Assembly (NCBI RefSeq): GCF_030812785.1
Contig: NZ_JAUSTJ010000003.1
Location: 1,178,001-1,242,000, forward strand
Source: Sphingomonas kyeonggiensis
GTDB taxonomy: Bacteria > Pseudomonadota > Alphaproteobacteria > Sphingomonadales > Sphingomonadaceae
Length of the DNA: 64,000 nt
Reading direction: 5' to 3'
Position 1 is the stretch's first letter, and each line of letters opens with the position of its first letter. The notes below the pieces were generated by a model, which worked only from the letters and a program-made list of their open reading frames with translations, was not told the origin of the DNA and made no database searches. This document shows, piece by piece, positions 7,993 through 16,133 of the stretch. The translations under genes were made by a program, and so were the position numbers.

Positions 7993-8385
7993 ATGGGTCT
8001 CAATCTCAATCCCTTCACCTGGTGGAACGGCGCCACCTTCGGCACCTGGATGGGCCTGCGCGGCAAGACGCGCGTGGGCGAGGACGATCTGGGCAACGTC
8101 TATTATGAGGGCGGCCAGGACCCCAACGGCATTCCGCGCCGCTGGGTGATCTACAGCGGCTCGAACGATGCGAGCCGCGTGCCGCCCGAATGGTTCAGCT
8201 GGCTGCACCACCAGATCGATTCGGCGCCCGACCAGGCGCTGCCGGCGCCCAAGTCCTGGGAGATCCCGGCCGAGGCGAACCTCACCGGCTCGCAGCTCGC
8301 CTATCGCCCGAGCGGCGCGCTGGAAAAGGGCGGGCACCGCGCCCGCGCCACTGGCGACTATGAGGCCTGGACCCCCGGCGCATGA
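7993..8385 (+). CDS. NADH:ubiquinone oxidoreductase subunit NDUFA12 family protein
   Basis: A 130-residue homologue of the mitochondrial complex I accessory subunit NDUFA12 (B17.2), found as a supernumerary subunit in alphaproteobacterial complex I. The family pattern is clear: WNGATFGTWMGLRGKTRVGEDD near the N-terminus, then YYEGG, RRWVIYSG, DASRVPPEWFSWLHHQID, and a C-terminal GGHRARATGDYEAWTPG. It overlaps the following DUF2155 gene by four bases (ATGA), a pairing seen in this bacterial group. The main nuo operon is not in the window. Confidence 0.93.
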   Translation: MGLNLNPFTWWNGATFGTWMGLRGKTRVGEDDLGNVYYEGGQDPNGIPRRWVIYSGSNDASRVPPEWFSWLHHQIDSAPDQALPAPKSWEIPAEANLTGSQLAYRPSGALEKGGHRARATGDYEAWTPGA

Positions 8386-9041
8386 CCGCACGCCGCGCCG
8401 GAGCTGCCGCGGCCGGGCTGTTGCTCGCGCTTGGCGCATGCTCGGGCGGCGGTAGCGGACCGACGAACAACACGGCTTCGGACGAGATCGTAACCACCGG
8501 CGACTCGGGCGGCCAGGCGGCCGACGTGATCACCGTCGACCGTGACGGCAAGGCGATCGAGGATGCATCGGCCACCCCGATGAACGAACGCGTCGCGGTG
8601 CTCGGCATCCTCAACAAGCGCAACGGCGAAGCCCGCGAGTTCAAGATGAAGCCGGGCCAGGCGGTGCGAATCGGCGACGTGATCGTCCGCCTCAAGGCCT
8701 GCGACAAGACCGCACCCTGGGAAGCGGACCAGTTGACCGGCGCCTTCGTCCAGGTCGATGTGCTCGAAGTCGACAAGAAGTGGCACCGCGTCCATTCGGG
8801 CTGGCTGTTCGCCGAGCGCCCGGCGCTCAACGTCGTCCAGCACCCGATCTACGACGTCTGGCCCAAGAGCTGCGCGATGACCTTCCGCGACAGTGGCCCG
8901 GATACGGTGCCGGCGCCTGCGGCGGGCGGCTCGGGATCGGGCAATGCGTCGAGCGCGAAGAAGTCGCCATCGACCGAGGGCGCGCCGGTCGCGAGCCCGG
9001 CCGCCGAATCGCCGAGCGCCCCGGCCAGCAACGCGACATAG
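8382..9041 (+). CDS. DUF2155 domain lipoprotein
   Basis: A 219-residue predicted lipoprotein with signal sequence and lipobox LALGAC at about residues 15-20. The conserved DUF2155 core spans about residues 65-168, from RVAVLGILNKRNGEAREFKM through IGDVIVRLKACDKTAPWE to VQHPIYDVWPKSC. The last 50 or so residues are a Ser/Ala/Pro-rich tail encoded opposite the 3' end of aat. The start overlaps the NDUFA12 stop codon (ATGA), implying translational coupling. Function is unknown. Confidence 0.88.
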   Translation: MTARRAGAAAAGLLLALGACSGGGSGPTNNTASDEIVTTGDSGGQAADVITVDRDGKAIEDASATPMNERVAVLGILNKRNGEAREFKMKPGQAVRIGDVIVRLKACDKTAPWEADQLTGAFVQVDVLEVDKKWHRVHSGWLFAERPALNVVQHPIYDVWPKSCAMTFRDSGPDTVPAPAAGGSGSGNASSAKKSPSTEGAPVASPAAESPSAPASNAT

Positions 9042-9604
9042 TCGTCCCGCGGGATCTCGATCGCGCCGAGCGTCGAGAGATGCTCGGTGATGAACTGGCA
9101 ATCCAATAAAGTGAACCCGCCGGCCTGCAGCCGGGCGACGAGGTGCGCGAAGGCGACCTTGGAGGCGTTGGGCACGCGGGTGACCATCGATTCGCCGAAG
9201 AACGCGCGGCCGAGCGCGAGGCCGTAGAGCCCTCCGGCGAGTGTCTCGTCGTCCCAGCATTCCACCGAATGGGCGAAGCCGCGGCGGTGCAGCTCGAGGA
9301 AGACGCGCTCGATCGGGCCGTTGATCCAGGTATCCGGCCGGTCGGCGGCGCTCTCGGCGCAGAGCTGGATGATCCGCTCGAACGCCGTATCGACGGTCAG
9401 GCGGAAGCGGCCCGACTGGATGACCTTCCTGAGCGAGCGCGAGAGGTGGAAGCCGTTCAGCGGCAGCACGCCGCGCAGCTTGGGCTCGACCCAATAGACG
9501 CTGGCGGCGGTGCGGTGATCGGCCATGGGGAAGACGCCCATAGCATAGGCGCGCAGCACCAGGTCGGGATCGAGTTCCTGCTGGGGCGGCTGGGCGCGGC
9601 TCAA
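8849..9604 (-). CDS. aat: Leucyl/phenylalanyl-tRNA-protein transferase
   Basis: Transfers Leu or Phe from aminoacyl-tRNA to N-terminal Lys or Arg of proteins, marking them for ClpAP through the N-end rule. Predicted length is 251 residues. Family motifs are LRAYAMGVFPMADHR near the N-terminus, WVEPKLRGVLPL, SVECWDDETLAGGLYGLALGR and FFGESMVTRVPNASKVAFAHL. The start is inferred to be TTG at 9604 overlapping the ParA stop (TTGA), because no ATG precedes the conserved block. The C-terminus (IAQLLGQTS) looks family-like, so I take the 193-base tail-to-tail overlap with the DUF2155 gene as genuine. Confidence 0.92.
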   Translation of the reverse strand: MSRAQPPQQELDPDLVLRAYAMGVFPMADHRTAASVYWVEPKLRGVLPLNGFHLSRSLRKVIQSGRFRLTVDTAFERIIQLCAESAADRPDTWINGPIERVFLELHRRGFAHSVECWDDETLAGGLYGLALGRAFFGESMVTRVPNASKVAFAHLVARLQAGGFTLLDCQFITEHLSTLGAIEIPRDDYVALLAGALGDSAAGLATGAPSVDGDFFALDALPDPEPPAAGAGTVSGPLSRKVIAQLLGQTS

Positions 9605-10335
9605 CGTTTCTTGCCCGCCAGCCGGCGCTCGATCGCCTGCCACAGCTCGGCAAAGGCCTGGGCACCGGGGCTGCGCGGCGCGAAGCTGCCGACGGCGGCG
9701 CGGCGGACGCTCATCGACTCGACGATGCTCGCCATCGGGATCACCGGCCAGTCGGGATGCGCGGCCACGGCTTCGGCATGCAGCTTGCGCCGGCGATCGA
9801 GCATCGAATGGACCGGCAGCAGCGGCACCTTGCCACCCTTGCGGGCCAGATGCGCCGAGACTTCCTCGAAGGCACGGGTGGAGAGCGGGGAGGGGATGAC
9901 CGGCACGACGATCAGGTCGGCGGCGCGCATCACCTGCTCGCTGGTCTCGGTCAGGCCCGGCGGGCAATCGAGCAGCATCCGGTCATAGGCCTTGTCGAGC
10001 TCGCCGAGCAGCTTGGCGAGCCGCTTCTTCTTGTCGAGCTCGTGGAAGGTGAGGTCGAGGCCGCGCAGCGAGGTATCCGCGCCGATCAGGTCGAGCCGGT
10101 CGACGCCGGTGTGCTGGACCAGCCGGGTGGGGGCGACGTCCTTGGTGAAGATCGCCTGGGCCTGGTCGCGGGTCTTGCCCTGCGGCTCGATCAGGAAGGT
10201 GGAGGCGGCCTGGGGATCGAGGTCCCAAAGCAGGGTGCGGCGGGAGGAAAGCGTGGCGGAGGCCCAGGCCAGGTTGACCGCCATGGTCGTCTTACCGACG
10301 CCGCCCTTCAGGCTGTAGATCGCGACCGTTGCCAC
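9601..10335 (-). CDS. ParA/MinD-type ATPase
   Basis: A 244-residue deviant Walker ATPase. The Walker A motif KGGVGKTTMAVNLA lies at residues 10-23, LLWDLDPQAAST follows, and MLLDCPPG is the Walker B region. The usual ParB partner is absent, so this is more likely an orphan ParA-like positioning protein than the chromosome segregation ATPase. It lies directly upstream of aat with a 4-base overlap, so the two are probably co-transcribed. The cargo is unknown. Confidence 0.88.
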   Translation of the reverse strand: MATVAIYSLKGGVGKTTMAVNLAWASATLSSRRTLLWDLDPQAASTFLIEPQGKTRDQAQAIFTKDVAPTRLVQHTGVDRLDLIGADTSLRGLDLTFHELDKKKRLAKLLGELDKAYDRMLLDCPPGLTETSEQVMRAADLIVVPVIPSPLSTRAFEEVSAHLARKGGKVPLLPVHSMLDRRRKLHAEAVAAHPDWPVIPMASIVESMSVRRAAVGSFAPRSPGAQAFAELWQAIERRLAGKKR

Positions 10336-10370
10336 CTGGATTCGCTCCCTTCCGCTTCAAGCTCGCATGA

Positions 10371-10400
10371 AAAAGGGCCGGCGGGAATGCCCGCCGGCCC
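10371..10400 (-). terminator. Rho-independent terminator of the 10425-10805 lipoprotein gene
   Basis: On the minus strand a GGGCCGGCGGG / CCCGCCGGCCC stem is followed directly by TTTTT-type sequence (AAAA at 10371 on the plus strand). It lies 25 bases past the lipoprotein stop and upstream of the ParA gene, so the two are separate transcription units. Confidence 0.85.
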
Positions 10401-10424
10401 CTGATGGAATTCTCGATGCGGCGA

Positions 10425-10805
10425 TCAGCCGTGGCAGGCGCGCGAGCCCTTGCCCGGAATCTCGATCGTGGCGTTCTTGGCGGTGCCGGTGACCTTGAAG
10501 CCGCCATCGGCGACGAAGGGCTGGCCGGCTTCCGGCGCCTTGAGCATGGTGCCCGGACCGTCCTTGGTTTCCTTGACCAGGACCTGCTTGCCGCCCTTGT
10601 AGAAGTCGGCGAACACGACGCTGTTGTCCTTGCAACGCATCGAGACCGAGGTCTCGATCGACGGCGGCAGCTCGACCTTCGGGGCGTTCTTCAGCGCTTC
10701 GGCCTGGGGATCGGGCGCGGTGCCCGAAACTTCCTCAGGCTTGTTCTCACAGGCCGCGAGCGAAAGGAGCACGGCGGCGGCGGCAAAAATGGGGGCTTTG
10801 TTCAT
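10425..10805 (-). CDS. Small lipoprotein, possibly MliC-like
   Basis: A 126-residue predicted lipoprotein: signal peptide with lipobox SLAAC at about residues 15-19, then a polar linker and a compact domain with two cysteines (MRCKDNSVVFADFY and the C-terminal SRACHG). The RCKDNS...VVFADF start recalls the fold of lysozyme inhibitors of the MliC type (YxCxDG...), but the signature is incomplete and I give this only as a suggestion. It has its own terminator. The upstream gap contains an 8-base inverted repeat ACATTACG...CGTAATGT (10866-10904). Confidence 0.7.
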   Translation of the reverse strand: MNKAPIFAAAAVLLSLAACENKPEEVSGTAPDPQAEALKNAPKVELPPSIETSVSMRCKDNSVVFADFYKGGKQVLVKETKDGPGTMLKAPEAGQPFVADGGFKVTGTAKNATIEIPGKGSRACHG

Positions 10806-10929
10806 AGCGGGCGGGAGCTTTCGTTCACCAAGAAAGAATCGTCAAGCGATTCGTGTTATAGAGTTACATTACGATTGTGCAGCGCAGCATGATATCCGTA
10901 ATGTTGCGATCCGATGACAGACACCGATG

Positions 10930-12345
10930 TCATTCATGGAATTCGCTCATTTCTGGAATACGTCCAAAAGCGATCTTTGTGCCTACCCGGTCGATTCTGC
11001 CGCCGTGCAGCGGCCCGACCGACACGGCATTGCGCCCGAACTTCTGGTTAATGCTGTCCATCGCGCGGCTGAGCGAGAGCGTGCGGGTCTCGCGGGCGAG
11101 CGGATCGTCGGGATCGAGCGCCGAGAACAGCGAGCCCTGTTCGCCCTCCACCGCCTCGATCTCGCACAAGGTGACCCCGACCATGCGCAGGCGGAACCCG
11201 CCGGGCCGGCCGCGTCCCGCTTCGGCCAGCCGGGGGAAGAGCTGGTCGAGCGCATGGAGCACGACGAAGCTGTCCTGCGTGCCCGGCAGCCGGATCGAGG
11301 CGCGCCAGTTGGACTTGTCGTCCTCGAACTTGCCGTGGAGCACCAGCAGCCGGGCGCGATAGCCCTTGCGGCGCAACCGGCTGGCTGCCTTGAGCGCGAG
11401 GCGGCGCGCGGTGAGGCGGGTGGGCTCGAGCCCGCGCTTCTGCGGCGACAGGACATGGCTGTGCCCGATCGTGCGGCTCTGGGTCGGCTTGTCGGGCAGC
11501 TCGACGCCGTGGAGCAGATACCAGAGCCGGTCGCCATTCACGCCGCCCCAGGCATTGCCGGCATCGCGCGGGCGGCGCGCGCAATATTGGCGGATGTCGA
11601 GGATCCCGTCCTGCGCCAGGCGCTTCTCCATCTTGGCGCCGATCCCGGCGATGTCGCGCAGGCGCAGTGGATACAGGCATTCGGGAAGGTTGCGCGCACT
11701 GAGCACGACGAGCCCGTCGGGCTTCTGCATGTCCGAGGCGAGCTTGGCGAGGAGACGGTTGGGCGCGATGCCTACCGAGCTGGTCAAACAGGCGCCGATA
11801 TTCGCACGGATGCCCGCCTTGATCCGGTGGGCGAGGGCGACCGCTGCAGGTTCGTCATTCTCATTGTCGAGCAGGCGGCAGGCGACTTCGTCGATCGAGC
11901 AGACATGGGTGACCGGAACATGCTTCCAGATCTCGGCGAGGATCGCTTCATGGAACTCGACATATTTCTCGTGCCGGGCCGGCGTGATCAGCAGGTCGCG
12001 GCACAGCTGCTTGGCCTCCCAGACCGGCGTGCCGGTGGAGATGCCGTATTTCTTGGCCTCGACCGAGGCGGCAATGGCGACGGTGGTGTCGCTGTCGACC
12101 GGCGCGACGATCACCGGGCGCCCCCGCAGCGCCGGGTTCAGCTGCTGCTCGACGCTGGCGAAATAGGAATTGAGATCGAGGTACAGCCAGCGCAGCGGGC
12201 GGGGCGGAAAGGCGAGGATTGGGGCTGGAAGTTCACTAAGTTCACGACATCCACGCGCGAGGCCGTTCGCACTCGTCCCCGGACGCGGCGAAGCGTCCCC
12301 GGCCGGGCGGGGTGGCTCTGAATCGAAGGGAGTCGGATCGGCCAT
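10930..12345 (-). CDS. Y-family DNA polymerase (DinB/UmuC superfamily)
   Basis: Error-prone translesion polymerase, 471 residues. The palm motif LYLDLNSYFASVEQQL (about residues 55-70) holds the first catalytic aspartate, and CSIDEVACRLL (about 149-159) carries the SIDE motif with the remaining acidic residues, so it should be active, unlike ImuB. IAGIGAKMEKRL is the helix-hairpin-helix of the thumb, followed by a little-finger domain. The C-terminal tail (to SEFHE) is longer than in DinB, as in the alphaproteobacterial subgroup sometimes misnamed ImpB. The first 50 residues are low complexity. A perfect SOS box lies 5 bases before the ATG, which predicts DNA-damage induction. Confidence 0.88.
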   Translation of the reverse strand: MADPTPFDSEPPRPAGDASPRPGTSANGLARGCRELSELPAPILAFPPRPLRWLYLDLNSYFASVEQQLNPALRGRPVIVAPVDSDTTVAIAASVEAKKYGISTGTPVWEAKQLCRDLLITPARHEKYVEFHEAILAEIWKHVPVTHVCSIDEVACRLLDNENDEPAAVALAHRIKAGIRANIGACLTSSVGIAPNRLLAKLASDMQKPDGLVVLSARNLPECLYPLRLRDIAGIGAKMEKRLAQDGILDIRQYCARRPRDAGNAWGGVNGDRLWYLLHGVELPDKPTQSRTIGHSHVLSPQKRGLEPTRLTARRLALKAASRLRRKGYRARLLVLHGKFEDDKSNWRASIRLPGTQDSFVVLHALDQLFPRLAEAGRGRPGGFRLRMVGVTLCEIEAVEGEQGSLFSALDPDDPLARETRTLSLSRAMDSINQKFGRNAVSVGPLHGGRIDRVGTKIAFGRIPEMSEFHE

Positions 12346-12350
12346 GAATG

Positions 12351-12365
12351 GAACAATACAGGAAC
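12351..12365 (-). promoter_or_regulatory. LexA (SOS) box of the Y-family polymerase gene
   Basis: GAACAATACAGGAAC is, read on the minus strand, GTTCCTGTATTGTTC, a perfect match to the alphaproteobacterial LexA site GTTC-N7-GTTC. It lies immediately upstream of the polymerase start codon, an unusually close position that implies a very short leader. It is about 100 bases from the start of the divergent lipoprotein gene. Confidence 0.75.
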
Positions 12366-12462
12366 ATAATCGTGTAGGACAGCCGTAATGGGTCGAGAAA
12401 TGTGCCTGCGGCTTGACCGTTGCGGTTCGGACCGCGCAGGGTCGATGCAGGAGGGATGGTCA

Positions 12463-12975
12463 ATGCGCGCACTTGCCATTGCCGCGTTGCTCATGCTCGC
12501 GGCCTGCGGATCGGACGAGAAGGCCGGGGAGCCGGTCGCCAAGCCGAGTCCCAGGGGGCCGCATCTGGGCGAGGTGCCGCTCGACAAGCCGCTGCGCGCT
12601 ACCGACAATGCGCTGACCTGGTCGCTGGAGGTTGCGCCCGGTTCGATCACGCTCACGCGTTTTGCCGGGCGCGGTGCCGAGGGCAGCGTCACCCAATTCT
12701 ATCCGGTCTCGCCCCAGGTCGATGCCGACAAGGCGGTTTGGAGCACCAAGGACGTGGCCGGGGAGCCGGTGACGATCACCTTCACCAATGTCCATTGCAC
12801 CGAGAGCGGCGATCCGGCGATCGAACGGCCGCTCACCGCCGATGTGCGGATCGGCGACAGGCAGTTCCGCGGCTGTGCCGGGGAACGGCCGGCGGACGGG
12901 CTGAACTCGCAGCCGGTGGAGCCGGGAAATGCGGCTGCGGGCAATGTGGCGGATGAAGTGACGAACTCCCACTGA
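12463..12975 (+). CDS. Lipoprotein with COG3650-like C-terminal region
   Basis: A 170-residue predicted lipoprotein with signal peptide and lipobox LMLAAC at about residues 9-14. ITFTNVHCTESGD followed by LTADVRIGDRQFRGCAG resembles the C-terminal half of small periplasmic proteins grouped under COG3650, with two cysteines that could pair. I chose ATG 12463, preceded by GGAGGG 8 bases upstream; the frame is open to 12388. It is divergent from the SOS-controlled polymerase. Function unknown. Confidence 0.75.
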   Translation: MRALAIAALLMLAACGSDEKAGEPVAKPSPRGPHLGEVPLDKPLRATDNALTWSLEVAPGSITLTRFAGRGAEGSVTQFYPVSPQVDADKAVWSTKDVAGEPVTITFTNVHCTESGDPAIERPLTADVRIGDRQFRGCAGERPADGLNSQPVEPGNAAAGNVADEVTNSH

Positions 12976-12976
12976 G

Positions 12977-13113
12977 CTTTCCCCGGCGAAGGCCGGGGTC
13001 CAGACTTGAAGTCTGGAATGGGCGTTTCATTTGCGAGGAGCGATTTCCCGGACATTTTCGCCTGCTGCCCTCGGTAGATTCCAAATCTGGGCCCCGGCCT
13101 TCGCCGGGGAAAG
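12977..13113. repeat. REP-like inverted repeat (CCCCGGCGAAGG family)
   Basis: Two arms of about 29 bases, CTTTCCCCGGCGAAGGCCGG at 12977 and its near-perfect inverse ending at 13113, flank about 80 bases. This is the second REP family of the window, also at 18866-18967 and as a single hairpin at 4323. It fills the convergent gap between the lipoprotein gene and the VWA gene and may end transcription from both sides. Confidence 0.8.
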
Positions 13114-13219
13114 AAGAGGGGGCATCGAGGGCAGGAACCGCGGCCCGACCTTTGGAGAAAAGGCCGAGCCGCGGCGGTCGGCGGCGCCCTGGATCGCCGC
13201 CGGTTGGAGGCACAGCGCG

Positions 13220-14821
13220 CTAAAGCGCCCGGTCTTCCGCGCGGCGCACCGATGCGGTGCGGGTCTGGGCATCCGCGCGGTCGACCAGGCGCAGGAACTC
13301 GCTCCGCCACCAGGCCTGCTGACTGAATCCCCATTGTGATCCGGCAAGGCGCTTGACGTCGGCATAGCCCCAGTCGCCGAGCAGATCGTCTCCGCGCAGC
13401 TTTTGGGCAAAGCCCGCCACCGCCACCGCAAAGGCCAGGTCGCCGCTCGGCATCGGCGCATTGCGCAGCCGGCTGGCCTCGACCGGCTGGGTGATCAGCC
13501 GCGAGGCGTCGCCATTGGGCAGCTTGTAGCGCAATCGGACCTGGGCCAGCTCACCCTTCGCGTCGCCCGTGGCTCCGCCTGCATTTTCGGGCCGACGATT
13601 GGCGGCGAAATGGCGATCGGGCAGCCAACCCTTCGATCCGGCGGGGACGATCTCGTAGATCGCGGTCACCTGGTGCCCGGCGCCGATATCGCCGGCATCG
13701 ACCTTGTCGTTCTGGAAATCCTGCTCGGTGAGCGCGCGGTTCTCGTACCCGATCAGCCGATACTGGCTGACCTCGGCGGGGTTGAACTCGACCTGGACCT
13801 TCACGTCCTTGGCGATCGTGAACAGGGTGGAGCTCAGCTCGGTGTCGAGCACCTTCCGCGCCTCGTCGACCCCGTCGACATAGGCATAGTTGCCGTTCCC
13901 CTTGTCGGCGATCGCCTCCATCATCGAATCGTTGAGATTGCCCTGGCCGAAGCCGAGCACGGTGAGGGTGATGCCGTCGTCGCGGTTCCTCTCGATCAGC
14001 TGCTCGAGCTGGGACTGGTCGGTGATGCCGACATTGAAGTCGCCGTCGCTGGCGAGGATCACGCGGTTGATCCCCTCTTTGTCGAAATTCTCCCGGGCCA
14101 TCGCATAGGCCAGCTCGATGCCTTCGCCGCCCGCGGTGGATCCGCCGGCGCTGAGATCGTCGAGCGCGGCGCGGACCTCGGCCGGGCTGGAGGTCGGTTC
14201 CAGCACCACGCCGGCGGCGCCGGCATAGACGACGATCGAGACATGATCGCCCGGCTTCATATTGTCGGCGACCATGCCGAGCGCGCGCTGGACCAGCGGC
14301 AGCTTGTCGGGCTCGTTCATCGATCCCGAGACGTCGACCAGGAAGACGAGGTTGGCCGGCGGGCGCTGGGCACGGCCCAGATCATAGCCGCGCAGGCCGA
14401 TGCGGAGGAGCCGCGTCTCGCTGTTCCACGGCGTCTGGGCGACATCGGTGGTGACGCTGAACGGCGCGCCGCGATCGCCGGGGGCGGGGTAGTCATAGCG
14501 GAAATAGTTGATCAACTCCTCGGCGCGGACGGCGTCCCTGGGCGGCATCTGCCCCTGGGTGAGGAAGCGGCGGACATTGGCATAGGCGGCGGTATCGACA
14601 TCGACCGCGAAGGTGGAGACCGGCGCCTGGGCCACGGCATGGACCGGGGAGACGGCGTTCTTCGCATAGCGCTCGGCATTTTCGGGGGCGGCGGCGACGT
14701 CGGATGCCTCCGCCATCTCCTGCGGGCCGGGCTGGTAGCTGGCGGAGCTGCCTTGCTGGCTGTTGCAACCCGCGAGCAGCACCGCCGGAAGAGCGGCGGA
14801 AATCAGGAACTTGAAGCGCAT
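13220..14821 (-). CDS. VWA domain lipoprotein (YfbK-like, DUF3520)
   Basis: A 533-residue lipoprotein with lipobox VLLAGC at about residues 14-19. A conserved N-terminal block (TFAVDVDTAAYANVRRFL to ELINYFRYDYP) is followed by a von Willebrand factor A domain whose metal-binding MIDAS motif is intact (FLVDVSGSMN at about residue 160) and a C-terminal region like DUF3520 (VTAIYEIVPAG, LRYKLPNGDAS). Relatives are envelope proteins of unknown role, thought to bind ligands through divalent metal. It is a single gene. Confidence 0.88.
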   Translation of the reverse strand: MRFKFLISAALPAVLLAGCNSQQGSSASYQPGPQEMAEASDVAAAPENAERYAKNAVSPVHAVAQAPVSTFAVDVDTAAYANVRRFLTQGQMPPRDAVRAEELINYFRYDYPAPGDRGAPFSVTTDVAQTPWNSETRLLRIGLRGYDLGRAQRPPANLVFLVDVSGSMNEPDKLPLVQRALGMVADNMKPGDHVSIVVYAGAAGVVLEPTSSPAEVRAALDDLSAGGSTAGGEGIELAYAMARENFDKEGINRVILASDGDFNVGITDQSQLEQLIERNRDDGITLTVLGFGQGNLNDSMMEAIADKGNGNYAYVDGVDEARKVLDTELSSTLFTIAKDVKVQVEFNPAEVSQYRLIGYENRALTEQDFQNDKVDAGDIGAGHQVTAIYEIVPAGSKGWLPDRHFAANRRPENAGGATGDAKGELAQVRLRYKLPNGDASRLITQPVEASRLRNAPMPSGDLAFAVAVAGFAQKLRGDDLLGDWGYADVKRLAGSQWGFSQQAWWRSEFLRLVDRADAQTRTASVRRAEDRAL

Positions 14822-14920
14822 GCATTCCCTCCTTGCCTAGATATTGCCTTAATCTCGCCGCAAATGTGGCATGATTGAGGCAAAACCGACAAGCGGAAAA
14901 TTCACAGGGTTTAGATGGGA

Positions 14921-15418
14921 TTATCCGATCAGGGTGCGCAGCGCCTCCCAGTGCGGCAGCTTGTTCTCGAAGCCGATCGTGTGCAGCGGACTCGAGGATG
15001 GCAGGGCAATTATGGCGTAGAGGCCGGCGGCCTCGCCCAGCTGTTTCGTGCCAGTGCGGAAAGCGGTGCCGCCGTTGAAGGCGATGGCGCGGAGATCGGG
15101 TAGGGTGGCGGCGAGGGCGGCGATGTCATGACCCTCGACGTCGCGCAGCGCGGCATCGGTGCTTCCGGTGCGCCGGGCGCTGGCGACCACGTCCCACAGC
15201 CCGATATGCGCGTCGCGCAGCGCGGTGAGCCGGTCGGGATAGTCGAGGGCGGCCAGGTCGAGGCCGGCGGCAGGCGAGATCAGCCGCCAGAACTGGTTCT
15301 GCGGATGAGCATAGTAACGCTGCTCGGCGAGCGAGCGTTCGCCGGGGAGCGAACCGAGGACGAGGAGGCGGGTACGCGCGTCGACGACGGGCGGGAAGCT
15401 GTGCTTGCGATCGGTCAC
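14921..15418 (-). CDS. DNA-deoxyinosine (hypoxanthine) glycosylase, UDG superfamily
   Basis: A 165-residue DNA repair glycosylase of UDG family 6 type. Motif LLVLGSLPGERSLAEQRYYA opens the fold; HPQNQFWRLI and LPSSSPLH near the C-terminus match the active-site loops of this family. It would excise deaminated adenine (hypoxanthine) and perhaps other bases. The start is GTG at 15418, which overlaps the VapC stop codon (GTGA). It is thus the third gene of a toxin-antitoxin operon, an unusual place for a repair enzyme. Confidence 0.85.
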   Translation of the reverse strand: MTDRKHSFPPVVDARTRLLVLGSLPGERSLAEQRYYAHPQNQFWRLISPAAGLDLAALDYPDRLTALRDAHIGLWDVVASARRTGSTDAALRDVEGHDIAALAATLPDLRAIAFNGGTAFRTGTKQLGEAAGLYAIIALPSSSPLHTIGFENKLPHWEALRTLIG

Positions 15419-15801
15419 GCGGTGAGAATGTCGGTCTGCGCGAAATCGTCGCCCTTGTAGAGCAGGGGCTCGCCGGTCGCCTTGGCCAGGGCATAGGCGA
15501 AGCAGTCGCCGAAATTGAGGCGGGCGGGGTGGCCAGTTCCTCGACCGAATTTGCGATAGGCTTCAGCGCCTAGTCGCGCCTGTTCTGATGTCACCGGTTC
15601 GATCGCCATTTGCACGCGCTGAAACAACGCTTCCATTAGATTCGCTTTGGCCGGATGACGGCGGATGACGACCGTTGCGGCTTCCATCCTAGTCGCGGCC
15701 GATATCCGGCAGGGAGATGCTTGGAGGATTTTCCGGAGCATCATGTCGCTCTCGGGCTCATTCAGGATGATCGCCATAAGCGCCGAAGTGTCGACAATCA
15801 C
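15415..15801 (-). CDS. vapC: VapC-type PIN domain toxin
   Basis: A 128-residue PIN-domain ribonuclease. The acidic residues are visible: D4 in VIVDTSALMAI, E in RMEAATVVI, and the paired aspartate region FGDCFAYALAKATGEPLLYKG, followed by DFAQTDI. The start is GTG at 15801 overlapping the antitoxin stop (GTGA); a longer frame to 15840 exists but lies inside the antitoxin gene. It would cleave RNA when its antitoxin is lost. The RNA target is not predictable. Confidence 0.9.
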   Translation of the reverse strand: MIVDTSALMAIILNEPESDMMLRKILQASPCRISAATRMEAATVVIRRHPAKANLMEALFQRVQMAIEPVTSEQARLGAEAYRKFGRGTGHPARLNFGDCFAYALAKATGEPLLYKGDDFAQTDILTA

Positions 15802-16064
15802 TTCGGTAACCCATCTTCGTCGTAGATCGCGTCCATCCATTCCTTCGAAGTCTTTCCGCGCATCTCGGGCGGGATCGAGGCGACGAATTCGCGACTGATC
15901 TCTTTGACTTTCGCAAGGGTCTCCTGAATCTCTTCCTCGCGCCGTTGTAGTTCGCGTTCCAATGCGTGACGGATCGCCTGGGTGATCGGCTGGCCGGTCG
16001 CCTCGGCCAGCTCCCGTGCCAGGCGGATCGTCTCGGCATCCTTGATGTTGAGCTGCGCGCCCAT
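15798..16064 (-). CDS. vapB: VapB-type antitoxin (Rv0623-like)
   Basis: An 88-residue antitoxin. The N-terminus (GAQLNIKDAETIRLARELA) matches the Rv0623-like VapB family, a ribbon-helix-helix-like DNA-binding region, followed by ATGQPITQAIRHALERELQR and an acidic helical C-terminus that should wrap the toxin. ATG 16064 is preceded by GGAGGT. It overlaps VapC by 4 bases and should repress the operon. The 69-base divergent gap to the DUF962 gene holds its promoter. Confidence 0.87.
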   Translation of the reverse strand: MGAQLNIKDAETIRLARELAEATGQPITQAIRHALERELQRREEEIQETLAKVKEISREFVASIPPEMRGKTSKEWMDAIYDEDGLPK

Positions 16065-16133
16065 CTTTCTACCTCCGGTGCCGGGCTTTCTACCATGGCT
16101 TGCACGGAGGCGAAACGGGTGTAGCTTCACACC

